Source: Tsukamurella paurometabola DSM 20162
Lineage (GTDB): Bacteria; Actinomycetota; Actinomycetes; Mycobacteriales; Mycobacteriaceae
Direction: 5' to 3'
Assembly (NCBI RefSeq): GCF_000092225.1
Contig: NC_014158.1
Coordinates: 1,488,001 to 1,552,000, forward strand
Length of the DNA stretch: 64,000 bases
A model generated the notes under the pieces. It did no database searches. It worked only from the letters and a program-made list of their open reading frames with translations, and was not told the origin of the DNA. The position numbers and the translations under genes were made by a program. Positions 53,529 to 63,016 of this stretch are shown here, one piece after another; positions within the stretch are counted from its first letter, which is position 1, and each line of letters starts with the position of its first letter.

Positions 53529-53557
53529 CCTTCCCGTAACCTGGGAAGGTCGCTTTT
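53529..53557 (+). terminator. Terminator after rne
   Basis: CCTTCCC (53529-53535) and GGGAAGG (53543-53549) form a perfect stem with a 7-nt loop, followed by TCGCTTTT. It separates rne from rplU, which probably has its own promoter in the following 100 bp. Confidence 0.75.
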
Positions 53558-53666
53558 CCGGCGCCGCCGCTTCATCGTGCGCGGCGCTCGGATCACCCGC
53601 GTGATTTACGAGCCGCGCACCCGCGCGCTGAACTACGAGATGTGAAGAAGAAGAGGTAAGCCCCCG

Positions 53667-53978
53667 ATGGCCACGTATGCGATCGTCAAGACCGGCGGCA
53701 AGCAGTACAAGGTCGCTGTCGGCGACCTGGTGAAGGTCGAGAAGATCGACGGCGAGCTCGGCAGCAGCGTCAAGCTGCCCGTCGCTCTGGTCGTCGATGG
53801 CGCGAACCTCACCACGGACGCCGCCGCACTGGAGAAGATCTCCGTCACCGGCGAGGTCGTGGACCACGTCAAGGGCCCGAAGATCCGCATCCACAAGTTC
53901 AAGAACAAGACCGGCTACCACAAGCGCCAGGGCCACAGGCAGAAGCTGACGGTCCTCAAGGTGACCGCGATCGCCTGA
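53667..53978 (+). CDS. rplU: 50S ribosomal protein L21
   Basis: The protein has 103 residues. [16 protein letters not shown] and the C-terminal [16 protein letters not shown] are the L21 hallmarks. It binds 23S rRNA near L20. AAGAGGTAAG precedes ATG. rpmA follows after 47 bp. Confidence 0.98.
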   Translation: MATYAIVKTGGKQYKVAVGDLVKVEKIDGELGSSVKLPVALVVDGANLTTDAAALEKISVTGEVVDHVKGPKIRIHKFKNKTGYHKRQGHRQKLTVLKVTAIA

Positions 53979-54025
53979 CCGGCGCATTCCAAGACTGATC
54001 AAGACTCGAGTACAGGAGTAGCCAC

Positions 54026-54289
54026 ATGGCACACAAGAAGGGCGCGTCCAGCTCGCGCAACGGTCGTGATTCCAACGCCCAGCGACTGGGTGTGAAGCGG
54101 TTCGGTGGCCAGAAGGTCAGCGCCGGTGAGATCCTGGTCCGCCAGCGCGGCACCCACTTCCACCCCGGTGTGGGCGTCGGTCGCGGTGGCGACGACACCC
54201 TGTTCGCCCTCGCGGCGGGAGCCGTCGAGTTCGGCACCAAGCGTGGCCGCAAGACGGTCAACATCGTGCCGGTCGCTGTGGAGGCCTGA
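54026..54289 (+). CDS. rpmA: 50S ribosomal protein L27
   Basis: The protein has 87 residues. [16 protein letters not shown] and [11 protein letters not shown] are typical of L27, whose N-terminus reaches the peptidyl-transferase centre. There is no cleavable N-terminal extension of the firmicute kind. A strong terminator follows. Confidence 0.98.
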   Translation: MAHKKGASSSRNGRDSNAQRLGVKRFGGQKVSAGEILVRQRGTHFHPGVGVGRGGDDTLFALAAGAVEFGTKRGRKTVNIVPVAVEA

Positions 54290-54308
54290 TCCGCAGCAGC
54301 ACACAAGC

Positions 54309-54365
54309 TTCAACGAAGAGCGGGTAGGGACTCCACGGAAGAGTCCCTGCCCGTTTTTCGTTGAA
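54309..54365 (+). terminator. Strong composite terminator after rpmA
   Basis: The inner stem CGGGTAGGGACTC (54321-54333) and GAGTCCCTGCCCG (54341-54353) has a 7-nt loop and is followed by TTTTT. Outer arms TTCAACGAA (54309-54317) and TTCGTTGAA (54357-54365) extend it. It separates the ribosomal genes from obg. Confidence 0.9.
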
Positions 54366-54429
54366 CACCACTGAGTCCCGCGAACACGGGAACGGCCCGA
54401 CCCCCGGGCCGGATATCGAAGGAGAGCGC

Positions 54430-55890
54430 ATGTCCAGGTTCGTCGACCGGGTGACGGTGCACGTCACGGCCGGCAACGGTGGCCACGGCTGCGCGTCGAT
54501 CCACCGCGAGAAGTTCAAGCCGCTCGGCGGCCCCGACGGCGGTAACGGCGGGCGCGGCGGTTCGGTGATCCTCGAGGTGGATCCGCAGGTGCACACCCTG
54601 CTCGACTTCCACTTCCGCCCGCATCTCAAGGCCACCAACGGCAAGCCCGGTGAGGGCGGCAACCGTGAGGGCAAATCCGGCCAGGACTTGATCCTCAAAG
54701 TGCCGGACGGCACCGTCGTGCTCGATACCGACGGCAAGATGCTGGCCGACCTCGTCGGTGCCGGCACCCGCTTCGACGCGGCCCAGGGCGGTCGCGGTGG
54801 CCGCGGTAACGCCGCACTCGTCTCCAAAGCCCGCAAGGCCCCCGGCTTCGCATTGCTCGGCGAGGACGGCCAGGCGCGCGACCTGGTGCTGGAACTGAAG
54901 TCCGTCGCCGACGTGGGTCTGGTCGGCTTCCCCTCCGCCGGCAAGTCCTCGCTGGTCTCCGTACTCTCGGCGGCTAAGCCGAAGATCGCCGACTACCCGT
55001 TCACCACGCTGGCGCCGAACCTCGGCGTCGTCTCGGCGGGGGAGACCACCTTCACCGTCGCCGACGTGCCCGGGCTGATCCCCGGCGCCTCCTCCGGCCG
55101 TGGTCTGGGCCTGGACTTCCTGCGCCACCTGGAGCGCTGCGCCGTGCTCGCGCACGTGGTGGACTGTGCGACCCTCGAACCCGGCCGTGACCCGGTGAGC
55201 GATGTCGACGCGTTGGAGGCCGAGCTGGCCGCGTACCAGCCCGCGCTGGCCGCGGACACCGGCCTGGGTGAGCTCTCCGAGCGCCCACGCATCGTGGTGC
55301 TCAACAAGGCCGACGTCCCCGATGCCGAAGAACTCGCCGAGATGGTGCGCCCCGAATTCGAAGCGCGCGGCTGGCCCGTCTTCGTGATCTCCGCGGTCGC
55401 CCACACCGGCCTGCGCGAGCTGACCTTCGCCCTCGCCGACCTGGTGCAGAAGTATCGCGAGGAGCGGGGAACCCCCGTCGCCCGCCGGCCCGTCATCCGG
55501 CCCATCGCGATCGACGAGTCCGGGTTCGAGGTCATCTCCGATCCGGACCAGCCGGGTGGATTCATCGTGCGCGGCCCGCGGCCCGAGCGCTGGATCAAGC
55601 AGACTCCCTTCGACAACGACGAGGCCGTGGGCTACCTCGCCGACCGCCTCAACCGGCTCGGCGTGGAATCCGAGCTGGTCAAGCTCGGTGCCGTGCCCGG
55701 CTGCCCGGTGACCATCGGCGATGTGTGCTTCGAGTGGGAGCCTTCGCTCGGCACCATCGACGATGTGCCGGTCACCGGCCGCGGTACCGACATCCGGCTG
55801 GAGCAGAACGAACGCGTGGGCGCGGCCGAGCGCCGCCGCCAGCACGACGTGCGCCGCGGGCTAGCGAGCGACGACGGGGACGACGCATGA
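54430..55890 (+). CDS. obg: GTPase ObgE/CgtA
   Basis: ATG 54430 follows AAGGAGAG and gives 486 residues. The glycine-rich OBG fold comes first ([24 protein letters not shown]), then the G domain with G1 [10 protein letters not shown]3 DVPG and G4 NKAD, then the OCT domain (about 360-440) and an acidic/basic tail. It takes part in 50S assembly and stringent control. The stop overlaps proB ATG (ATGA). Confidence 0.97.
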   Translation: MSRFVDRVTVHVTAGNGGHGCASIHREKFKPLGGPDGGNGGRGGSVILEVDPQVHTLLDFHFRPHLKATNGKPGEGGNREGKSGQDLILKVPDGTVVLDTDGKMLADLVGAGTRFDAAQGGRGGRGNAALVSKARKAPGFALLGEDGQARDLVLELKSVADVGLVGFPSAGKSSLVSVLSAAKPKIADYPFTTLAPNLGVVSAGETTFTVADVPGLIPGASSGRGLGLDFLRHLERCAVLAHVVDCATLEPGRDPVSDVDALEAELAAYQPALAADTGLGELSERPRIVVLNKADVPDAEELAEMVRPEFEARGWPVFVISAVAHTGLRELTFALADLVQKYREERGTPVARRPVIRPIAIDESGFEVISDPDQPGGFIVRGPRPERWIKQTPFDNDEAVGYLADRLNRLGVESELVKLGAVPGCPVTIGDVCFEWEPSLGTIDDVPVTGRGTDIRLEQNERVGAAERRRQHDVRRGLASDDGDDA

Positions 55891-57020
55891 CGGCGGCACC
55901 CGCCGCCGATCTCGCCGTGGGGGACGTGCGTGCCGCGGTCGCGGGTGCCCGCAAACTGGTCGTGAAGATCGGCAGCTCAGCACTCACCGATCTGGAGCAC
56001 GGGCTCGCGTCCGACCGTCTCGACGCGCTGACCGACGCGATCGCGGCGCGGCTCGACCGCGGGACCGAGGTGATCGTGGTGTCCTCGGGCGCGATCGGCG
56101 CCGGTATGGCACCGCTCGGTCTCAAGCGGCGCCCGACCGACCTCGCGACCAAGCAGGCGGTGGCCTCCGTCGGACAGTTGCAGCTCGCGAACGCCTGGGG
56201 TGCTTCCTTCCGGCGCTACGACCGGATCGTGTCGCTGGTGCTGCTCACCGCGCACGATGTGGGCCTGCGCGTGCACGCTGCGAATGCGCAACGCACCCTG
56301 GACCGACTGCGCACCCTGGGTGCGATCCCGATCATCAACGAGAACGACGTGGTGGCTTCGAACGAAGTCCGGTTCGGCGATAACGATCGACTCGCCGCAT
56401 TGGTCGCGCATCTGACGGGGGCCGACGCGCTGGTGTTGCTCTCCGATGTGGACGGCCTGTACGACGGTGACCCGCGCAAGGGCGATGCCTCGCTGATCGG
56501 TGCCGTCGACGGCCCTGAGGACCTCGACGGGGTGGTCGCCGGGTCGGGGGGCGCACTCGGTACCGGTGGTATGGCCTCGAAGCTGTCCGCCGCCCGGCTC
56601 GCGGCCGATGCGGGCGTCCCGGTTCTGCTCACCGCCGCGGCGCTCGCCGACCGGGCCCTCGACGGCGCCGATGTGGGCACGGTCTTCCGGCCCCGCGCGA
56701 CCCGCCTGTCCGCGCGCCGGTTCTGGGTGCGGCACGCGGCCGACGTGAATGGAGACCTGGTTTTGGACGACGGGGCGGTGGCCGCCGTGGTCGATCGCCG
56801 CCGCTCGCTGCTGCCCGCGGGTGTGACCGCGGTGACCGGGGGATTCTCCGGCGGCGATGTGGTGAACCTCTGCGATACCGAGGGCATTGTCCGCGCCCGT
56901 GGCGTGGTGGCGTACGACGCTTCCGAGCTGGAGGCGATGCTGGGGCAGGGCACCGGCGATCTGCCGCCGGACATGCGCCGGCCAGTGGTGCACGCAGACG
57001 ATCTGGTCCCTGTGCGCTGA
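55887..57020 (+). CDS. proB: Glutamate 5-kinase
   Basis: The protein has 377 residues. The amino-acid-kinase domain has [12 protein letters not shown] near 25, [10 protein letters not shown], and [29 protein letters not shown] domain is C-terminal (from about 285). It commits glutamate to proline. Translationally coupled to obg. Confidence 0.97.
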   Translation: MTAAPAADLAVGDVRAAVAGARKLVVKIGSSALTDLEHGLASDRLDALTDAIAARLDRGTEVIVVSSGAIGAGMAPLGLKRRPTDLATKQAVASVGQLQLANAWGASFRRYDRIVSLVLLTAHDVGLRVHAANAQRTLDRLRTLGAIPIINENDVVASNEVRFGDNDRLAALVAHLTGADALVLLSDVDGLYDGDPRKGDASLIGAVDGPEDLDGVVAGSGGALGTGGMASKLSAARLAADAGVPVLLTAAALADRALDGADVGTVFRPRATRLSARRFWVRHAADVNGDLVLDDGAVAAVVDRRRSLLPAGVTAVTGGFSGGDVVNLCDTEGIVRARGVVAYDASELEAMLGQGTGDLPPDMRRPVVHADDLVPVR

Positions 57021-57040
57021 CCTGCCGGTATATACAGTCC

Positions 57041-57083
57041 TGTAGAAACTGTCCGGCGCGTGGTACATTCTGGCTAGAACTGT
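57041..57083 (+). promoter_or_regulatory. Putative promoter/operator of the AurF-like gene
   Basis: TGTAGA (57041-57046), 17 bp, then TACATT (57064-57069) is a plausible promoter. TAGAAACTGT (57043-57052) and TAGAACTGT (57075-57083) form a near-direct repeat 32 bp apart, about three helical turns, and could bind a regulator. Confidence 0.4.
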
Positions 57084-57109
57084 GTCACCCGTTCAGCCAG
57101 GAGGTCGAC

Positions 57110-58117
57110 GTGGCGCTGCACATCACGCACATGGGACGCACCCGCGGCCGCCCGTTCCCCGGGCAGGCGGAATACGAGCAGACGCTGCAGGACCTCTCCG
57201 AGGCCTCGGTGCAGCGCAACTTCGATCCCTACGTCGATATCGACTGGGACTCGCCCGAACTCGCGGTGACCCCGGACGACCCGCGGTGGATCCTCGATTC
57301 CCGTTTCGATCCGATCGGTCGTACCGAGTGGTACCAGGCGCAGCCGCGGAGCAAACAGATCGAGATGGGCATGTGGCGCCAGGCCAATGTGGCCAAGGTG
57401 GGTCTGCAGTTCGAATCCGTGCTGATCCGGGGCATCATGCAGTACACCGCTGTGCAGCCGAACAACTCGCCGGAGTTCCGCTACGCTACGCACGAGGCGA
57501 AGGAGGAGTGTCAGCACACGCTGATGTTCCAGGAGTTCGTCAACCGCATCGGCATGGACGTGCCGGGTGGACCACTGTGGTTCCGACGCCTGTCGCCGCT
57601 GATCCCGTTGGCGGCCACGACGTTCCCGATGATCTTCTACATGGGTGTGCTCGGCGGCGAGGAGCCGATCGATCATGTGCAGAAGCAGTTCCTGCGCTCG
57701 GGTATCGAGCAGCATCCGACGATGACGGCGGTCATGCAGCTTCACGTCGCCGAGGAGGCGCGGCACATCTCGTTCGCTCATCAGCTGCTCGAACACCGCA
57801 TCCCCACCCGTGGGGCGTTCCCGCGGTTCCTCCTGTCACTGGCACTTCCGCTCGTGATGCGCTCGCTGCTCACCGCGATCGCGGTGCCGCCACGCCAGTT
57901 CCGCAAGCGTTTCGACATCCCGCGCGAGGTGTGGAAGCAGATGTACTGGCGCTCACCCGAGTCGCAGGCCATGAAGCGCGAGGTCTTCGGTGATGTGCGG
58001 CTGCTCGCCGAGCACACCAAGCTGATGAACCCGGTCTCCCGGTTGCTGTGGCGGGCCCTCGGAATCGACGGACGCACCTCGCGGTTCCGCAGCGAACCCG
58101 CGTACGCCGCGGGCTGA
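57110..58117 (+). CDS. AurF-like diiron oxygenase
   Basis: GTG 57110 after GGAGGTCGAC gives 335 residues. Ferritin-like helices carry metal ligands: FES near 102, HEAKEECQHTLMFQEF (E129, E132/133, H136) and AEEARHISFAH near 205. These are the E-xxx-E-xx-H motifs of the AurF family (p-aminobenzoate N-oxygenase), which oxidise amines or other substrates. No antibiotic cluster surrounds it, so a housekeeping or detoxifying role is more likely than biosynthesis. Confidence 0.85.
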   Translation: MALHITHMGRTRGRPFPGQAEYEQTLQDLSEASVQRNFDPYVDIDWDSPELAVTPDDPRWILDSRFDPIGRTEWYQAQPRSKQIEMGMWRQANVAKVGLQFESVLIRGIMQYTAVQPNNSPEFRYATHEAKEECQHTLMFQEFVNRIGMDVPGGPLWFRRLSPLIPLAATTFPMIFYMGVLGGEEPIDHVQKQFLRSGIEQHPTMTAVMQLHVAEEARHISFAHQLLEHRIPTRGAFPRFLLSLALPLVMRSLLTAIAVPPRQFRKRFDIPREVWKQMYWRSPESQAMKREVFGDVRLLAEHTKLMNPVSRLLWRALGIDGRTSRFRSEPAYAAG

Positions 58118-58135
58118 CTCACTGGCCTGCGGGTT

Positions 58136-58193
58136 CCGCTCCGAGCGGATCCGCTGTCGGCGGCGCTGCTCGAAGCCGCTCCGCGCCAAGCGG
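58136..58193. promoter_or_regulatory. Two CCGCT...AGCGGATC inverted repeats before the second clpP pair
   Basis: CCGCT-N3-AGCGG (58136-58148) and CCGCT-N8-AGCGG (58176-58193), each followed by ATC, lie 44-100 bp upstream of the start. They may be operators for the adjacent PopR-like regulator, or a terminator remnant of the preceding gene. Confidence 0.4.
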
Positions 58194-58236
58194 ATCGGCA
58201 GGTGCGCCGCATCCGTAACAGTGCACGATCGGGGAC

Positions 58237-58857
58237 ATGAGTGAGAACCCGAAAGTCCCCCAGTTCACCGAGCGGGTGCGCCGCGAGCTCTACGACCAGC
58301 GGGTCGTGATCCTCGACGGTCCACTCGACGACGACAACGGCGCCCTGCTGGCCACCCAACTGCTGTCTCTCGCGGCGGACAGCGACCGCGAGATCGCCCT
58401 GTGGATCCATTCGCCTGGCGGCTCGGTCCCGGCCATGCTCGCGATCCGTGATGTGATGCGTCTGATCCCGTGCGATGTCTCCACGCTCGTCTTCGGGATC
58501 GCCTACAGCGCCGGGCAATTCCTGCTGTCCGCCGGAACGCGGGGCAAGCGCCGCGCCCTGCCGCACGCGCGCGTGTTGATGCATCAGGGATCCGCCGGGA
58601 TCGGCGGCACCGCCGTCGATATCGAACTCCAGGCGGGCGACCTGCGGCACACCCGCGACACCGTGCTCGGGCTGATCGCCGAGGACACCGGCCGCCCGGA
58701 AGAGCAGATCTTCGAGGATTCGCTGCACGATCGCTGGTACACGGCGCGGGAGGCGCAGGACTACGGCTTCATCGACGAGATCGTGGAGTCCTTCGATGAC
58801 ATCGTGCCCGGCCGCCGCCGGCGCACCGGATTCGACCTGGCGGGAGCAGCCCGATGA
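58237..58857 (+). CDS. Second-locus ClpP subunit, catalytically intact
   Basis: The protein has 206 residues. The triad is intact: S91 in GIAYSAGQFLL, H116 in LMHQGSAG and D165 in SLHDRWY. WIHSPGGS supplies the binding strand. The basic tail (PGRRRRTGF) differs from ClpP1 and ClpP2. It overlaps the next ClpP-like gene by 4 bp, so the products probably form a hetero-oligomer. Paired extra clpP genes with a nearby regulator recall Streptomyces clpP3clpP4/popR. Confidence 0.93.
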   Translation: MSENPKVPQFTERVRRELYDQRVVILDGPLDDDNGALLATQLLSLAADSDREIALWIHSPGGSVPAMLAIRDVMRLIPCDVSTLVFGIAYSAGQFLLSAGTRGKRRALPHARVLMHQGSAGIGGTAVDIELQAGDLRHTRDTVLGLIAEDTGRPEEQIFEDSLHDRWYTAREAQDYGFIDEIVESFDDIVPGRRRRTGFDLAGAAR

Positions 58858-59441
58858 GCACGTACACCATTCCCACCGTGATCGAGCGCCGCCCGAACGG
58901 CGAACGCGTCTCCGATGTGTACTCGTACCTGCTCTCCGAGCGGGTGGTCTACCTCGGAACCGCTATCGATGCGGGTGTCGCGAACGCGGTCGTCGCTCAG
59001 CTGTTGTTCCTCGAATCCGACAACCCCGACAGTGATATCCAGCTCTACATCAATTGCGAGGGCGGCGATCCCGCCGCGATGCTCGCGATCTACGACACCA
59101 TGCGCTACATCCGCTCACCCATCGCCACCACCTGCGTGGGGCAGGCGGTCGCCGTCGGTGCGGTGCTGCTCGCCGCGGGCGCCCGCGGCAAGCGGGTGGC
59201 GTTGCCACACTCACGAGTGGTGCTGCATCAGCCCGCGGCGCAGGGCCGCGGCACGATCCCGGACCTCATCCTGCAGGCCGATGAGGTGGTGCGGGTGCGC
59301 GGGCAGATGGAACAGATCCTGGCCAGTCACACCGGGCAGACCGCCGAACGGCTCCGCGCCGATACCGACCACGATCGGGTCTTCACGCCGCCGGACGCGG
59401 TGGCCTACGGCCTCATCGACGAGGTGATCGAGGAGCACTGA
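58854..59441 (+). CDS. ClpP-like subunit lacking the catalytic serine (ClpR-type)
   Basis: The protein has 195 residues and a full ClpP fold. The nucleophile position reads GQAVAVGAVLLAAG where active subunits have GxAASxGxxLLAAG, so Ser is Ala (A100); H125 and D174 remain. The usual SPGGS strand is CEGGD. It would be structurally competent but proteolytically dead, comparable to ClpR subunits of cyanobacteria and plastids. Its ATG overlaps the preceding gene's stop. Confidence 0.9.
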   Translation: MSTYTIPTVIERRPNGERVSDVYSYLLSERVVYLGTAIDAGVANAVVAQLLFLESDNPDSDIQLYINCEGGDPAAMLAIYDTMRYIRSPIATTCVGQAVAVGAVLLAAGARGKRVALPHSRVVLHQPAAQGRGTIPDLILQADEVVRVRGQMEQILASHTGQTAERLRADTDHDRVFTPPDAVAYGLIDEVIEEH

Positions 59442-59442
59442 G

Positions 59443-59793
59443 TCACGCCGCGAGGGCGAGCGGGCGCGCCGCGGCCCCCGGCGTCGGCCGCGGCACGTGC
59501 GGGCCGGAACCGGTCGAAACGAGGCGCAGCACCGGTCGGCGGGCCGACCGCAGCCGGAGCCCGACCTCGACGATCACCTCGCCGACCTCGGTGCGCAGCG
59601 CACCTGTGATCGCGGCCAGCATCTCACTGGACGGATCCTTCAGGCCGCGCTCCACCTCGGACAGGTACTGCGGTGAGATGCCTGCCCGGTGCGCCGTATC
59701 GGCGAGCCGTTCGCCTCGCCCGTGCCGCAATCGGCGCAGCTGCGCACCGAGTTCGTGCCGGAACAATGCCTCGCCTTCGCTGCGCCTCTCCAT
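59443..59793 (-). CDS. PopR/ClgR-like XRE regulator with C-terminal LALAA
   Basis: The protein has 116 residues. LRRLRHGRGERLADTAHRAG, ISPQYLSEVERGLKDPSSEML is a helix-turn-helix almost diagnostic of ClgR/PopR regulators of clp genes. The last residues, PLALAA, resemble the ssrA tag. In Streptomyces, PopR and ClgR are degraded by ClpP-dependent proteolysis through C-terminal alanines (established knowledge). A feedback loop on the adjacent clpP pair is inferred. Convergent, with a 1-bp gap. Confidence 0.85.
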   Translation of the reverse strand: MERRSEGEALFRHELGAQLRRLRHGRGERLADTAHRAGISPQYLSEVERGLKDPSSEMLAAITGALRTEVGEVIVEVGLRLRSARRPVLRLVSTGSGPHVPRPTPGAAARPLALAA

Positions 59794-59855
59794 GGTCGAA
59801 GGCTACGACCCCCGGGCACTGGCGCAGTAGTCGTTCCGCTGTCAGCAGCGTGGGA

Positions 59856-62069
59856 TCATTGCGCCGCGATCAGTGCCTCGACCTGTGCCCGGGCCTGATC
59901 GGCCCCGTCGCCGGGGATCATGTCGAGGGCCTTGCCGAGCGGCATCGACCCGGCGAGTTCGAGGAGCTGGTCGACGGGCAGTCCGCCGGCGGACGCGGAC
60001 AGTGCGGTGCGGAAGGGAGCGCCGGCGACCGGATGAGCCGCCCATTCGGCGATCGTCGATTCCAGCGTCAGATGCGTCACCAGGGCGTCACCGGCGAGTA
60101 CCACCTCCGTGGCGCAGTCGATGTCGAGGCTGCTGCGACCCACGTCCACACGATAGGTGCCGCCCGGAACCGACCAGGCGTCCCGCACCGTATCCCAATG
60201 GGCGAAAGCACGGCGGCCCACTGTGAACTCGATGGTCCTCGCCTCGCCCGGCGCGAGTGCCACCTTGCGGAACGCGGCGAGCGACCGGCGGGGTCGGAAC
60301 ACGCCGCCGGCGTCCGATCCGATGTAGACCTGAACTACATGGCTTCCCGCGCGGGCTCCGGTGTTACGGACCGTCACGCGAACCGCCGCGGAATCGTCGC
60401 CGGTCGCGGTGACGTCGAGCGAATCGGTGGCGAAGCTCGTGTACCCGAGGCCGTGGCCGAACGGATACCGGGGTGCGATCGCGCGGGTGACGTACCAGCG
60501 GTACCCCACCAGTAGGCCCTCCCCGTACCGCACGGTGCCGGCCTCACCCGGGAAGTTCCCGAACGCAGGTGTGTCCTCCAGCCGGCGGGGGATGGTCTCG
60601 GCCAGGCGTCCCGAGGGGGCCGCGACACCGAACAGCAGGTCGGCGATCGCGGCGCCGCCGCCCTGCCCGAGCAGGAAGGCCTCAAGGATCGCGTCCACCT
60701 CGTCGTGCCAGGGTTCGAGGTCGACGACGCCGCCGCCGACGAGGACCACGACGGTGCGCGGGGCGGCTGCCGCCACGGCGCGCAGCAGGGCGACCTGCTG
60801 CGATGCGATCCCGAGGTGGGCACGATCGAAACCCTCCGACTCCTCGGCCTCGGTGAGCCCGGCGAAGACCACGGCGACATCGGACCGGGCGGCAAGGGCC
60901 TGCGCCTGCGCGCGCAGTCCGGGATCATCGTGGTCCAGGCCGTAGCCTGGCGCGAACTCGGCACTGATACCGGCACTCGTTGCCCGGGAGACGATCTCGT
61001 CGAGCGGGATGTCGACCGTGCTCGCATTGATGTGACTCGACCCGCCACCTTGGTAGCGCGGGGTCCGCGCCAGCTCGCCGATCACCGCGATCCGTCCGGA
61101 GCCGGCGTGCAGGGGCAGTACCTCGTGTTCGTTGCGGAGCAGCACGGCGCACTCCGCGGCTGCTTCGCGAGCGAGCTCGTGGTGGGCCCGCAGATCGGGT
61201 TCCGGCTCCGCGTCCGACGGTGCGAACGCCGCGAGGTCGAGCACGCGCTGCGCCGCCGTCGTGACGATGTCCTCGTCCAGGTCGCCGGATTCGACGGCGC
61301 CGCGAACCTGGCCGGCGCTGCGCGGCGCGTGCGGCATCTCCAGATCCAGTCCTGCGCGGAGGGCGGCCACCCGGTCGTGCACGGCGCCCCAATCGGAGAC
61401 GATGAGGCCGCGGAAGTCCCATTCATCGCGCAGCAACTCCGTGAGAAGCCAGTGGTTCTCGGATGCGTAGGTGCCGGCGATCCGGTTGTATGAGCACATC
61501 ACCGTGGCCGGGCCGGCCTGTTTGACGATCCGCTCGAACGCGGGCAGGTAGATCTCCCGGAGTGTGCGCGCGTCCACGTCGACGCTGATCCGCATCCGCT
61601 CGGTTTCCTGGTTGTTGACCGCGAAGTGTTTGACGCTGGCCCCGGTGCCCGCGGCCTGCTGCCCGGACACATGGGCGGCTCCGAGGACACCGGCGAGGAG
61701 AGGATCTTCCGCGTAGTACTCGAAGTTTCTGCCGCACAGGGGGTGCCGCTTGATATTGACTCCCGGTCCGAGGGCGATGGTCACGCCGAGAGCACGCGCC
61801 TCCGCGGCGATCGCGGCACCGATCCGATGGGCGAGCTCGGGGTTCCAGCTCGACCCCACGGCGACCGCGGGTGGGAAACAGGTGGCGGGCGCCGCGGCGT
61901 TGAGTCCCAAGTGATCGGACGACCCGAGTTGCCTGCGCACACCATGCGGACCATCGGTGAGGACGAGCGCGTCGATGCCCGCCTCCGGTACCGCCGCGGT
62001 GGTCCAGAAGTCGGCCCCGGTCAGCAGCCGGGCGCGGTCGGCGAGCGGAAGATCGGCGGCATCGGGCAT
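59856..62069 (-). CDS. Glycoside hydrolase family 3 beta-glucosidase
   Basis: The protein has 737 residues without a signal peptide, so cytoplasmic. The GH3 N-terminal barrel has LTDGPHGVR, GPGVNIKRHPLCGRNFEYYAEDP, SVKHFAVNNQETER and the nucleophile D226 in GLIVSDWGAV. The C-terminal alpha/beta sandwich holds VVFAGLTEAEESEGFDR, and a fibronectin-III-like domain closes (DSAAVRVTVRNTGARAGSHVVQVY). It should release glucose from beta-glucosides. It lies 10 bp after the sirtuin stop, possibly one operon. Confidence 0.93.
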   Translation of the reverse strand: MPDAADLPLADRARLLTGADFWTTAAVPEAGIDALVLTDGPHGVRRQLGSSDHLGLNAAAPATCFPPAVAVGSSWNPELAHRIGAAIAAEARALGVTIALGPGVNIKRHPLCGRNFEYYAEDPLLAGVLGAAHVSGQQAAGTGASVKHFAVNNQETERMRISVDVDARTLREIYLPAFERIVKQAGPATVMCSYNRIAGTYASENHWLLTELLRDEWDFRGLIVSDWGAVHDRVAALRAGLDLEMPHAPRSAGQVRGAVESGDLDEDIVTTAAQRVLDLAAFAPSDAEPEPDLRAHHELAREAAAECAVLLRNEHEVLPLHAGSGRIAVIGELARTPRYQGGGSSHINASTVDIPLDEIVSRATSAGISAEFAPGYGLDHDDPGLRAQAQALAARSDVAVVFAGLTEAEESEGFDRAHLGIASQQVALLRAVAAAAPRTVVVLVGGGVVDLEPWHDEVDAILEAFLLGQGGGAAIADLLFGVAAPSGRLAETIPRRLEDTPAFGNFPGEAGTVRYGEGLLVGYRWYVTRAIAPRYPFGHGLGYTSFATDSLDVTATGDDSAAVRVTVRNTGARAGSHVVQVYIGSDAGGVFRPRRSLAAFRKVALAPGEARTIEFTVGRRAFAHWDTVRDAWSVPGGTYRVDVGRSSLDIDCATEVVLAGDALVTHLTLESTIAEWAAHPVAGAPFRTALSASAGGLPVDQLLELAGSMPLGKALDMIPGDGADQARAQVEALIAAQ

Positions 62070-62079
62070 GGTGTTCCTT

Positions 62080-62946
62080 TCAACGCTCGGCGAGCGCGGT
62101 CAGTGCGGTCGCCACGTCGACATCGACGGTGACATCGGCGAGCGCGTCACCACGAGTGCGCCCGCGGTTGACGATGACGATCGGTTTGCCGTGCTTGTGC
62201 GCGTACCGCACGAAACGCAGACCCGACATCACGGTCAGCGAGGTGCCGAGCACGAGGAGCGCGTCGGCGCGGTCGACCGCGGTGAAGGCTTCGGCCACGC
62301 GAGGTTTGGGCACCGACTCGCCGAAGTACACGATGTCGGGTTTGAGGATGCCGCCGCACCGACCGCAATCGACCATGGTGAAGTCGGTGGTGTCCTCGAC
62401 CACCACGTCGGCGTCCGGCGCGACCTCCAGCGCCCCGCGACCGGCGACGCGGGCGGTGAAACCGGCGTTGAGCGGTTCCAAGATGCCGTGCAACCGATGC
62501 CGGCTGATCGTCGCATCGCAGCTCAGACAGCGCACCCGCGCATAGTTCCCGTGGAGGTCGATCACGCCGCGCGAGCCCGCTTTGAGGTGGAGCAGGTCGA
62601 CATTCTGGGTGATCACGCCGGTGATGCCGGGGAGCCCGGCCACACCGCGATGAGCGGCGTTCGGGCGTGCGGAATCCATATGTCGCCAGCCGAGGTGGTT
62701 ACGCGCCCAGTACCGGCGACGGAACTCGGGGGAGCCGAGGAACTGCTGCAGGGTCATCGGGGTGCGACGGGGCGCGCCCGGGCTGCGGTAATCGGGGATG
62801 CCGGACGCCGTGGACACGCCCGCACCGGTCAGAGCGACGATGCGGCGGCCTCGGAGCAGGCCGGCGGCGCGATCGAGACGGTCGGTGAAGTCTTCATCGG
62901 GCACGGTCGGTTCCGCAGGTTCCCACGCGGGTATCGCGGTGCGCAC
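62080..62946 (-). CDS. Sir2-family NAD-dependent protein deacylase
   Basis: The protein has 288 residues. GAGVSTASGIPDYRSPG binds NAD, TQNVDLLH and LHGNYARVRC supply the catalytic His region, and the zinc cysteines are CLSC and CGRCGG. The final Rossmann part has GTSLTVMSGLRFV and IVIVNRGRT. Class II-type bacterial sirtuin; it removes acyl groups from lysine using NAD. Its substrates here are unknown. Confidence 0.94.
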   Translation of the reverse strand: MRTAIPAWEPAEPTVPDEDFTDRLDRAAGLLRGRRIVALTGAGVSTASGIPDYRSPGAPRRTPMTLQQFLGSPEFRRRYWARNHLGWRHMDSARPNAAHRGVAGLPGITGVITQNVDLLHLKAGSRGVIDLHGNYARVRCLSCDATISRHRLHGILEPLNAGFTARVAGRGALEVAPDADVVVEDTTDFTMVDCGRCGGILKPDIVYFGESVPKPRVAEAFTAVDRADALLVLGTSLTVMSGLRFVRYAHKHGKPIVIVNRGRTRGDALADVTVDVDVATALTALAER

Positions 62947-63016
62947 GAGACGATTCTACGCCGCCCGAGACGCCGCTCACCGGGAAGGGCTTCGCCTTCC
63001 GAAGTATCTTGTGAGG

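Noticed and set aside
51357-54032. Minus-strand open frame of 891 codons across rne and rplU
   Set aside because: It is antisense to well-supported rne, rplU and rpmA, is extremely Arg/Gly/Leu-rich, and is a codon-bias shadow of high-GC coding DNA.
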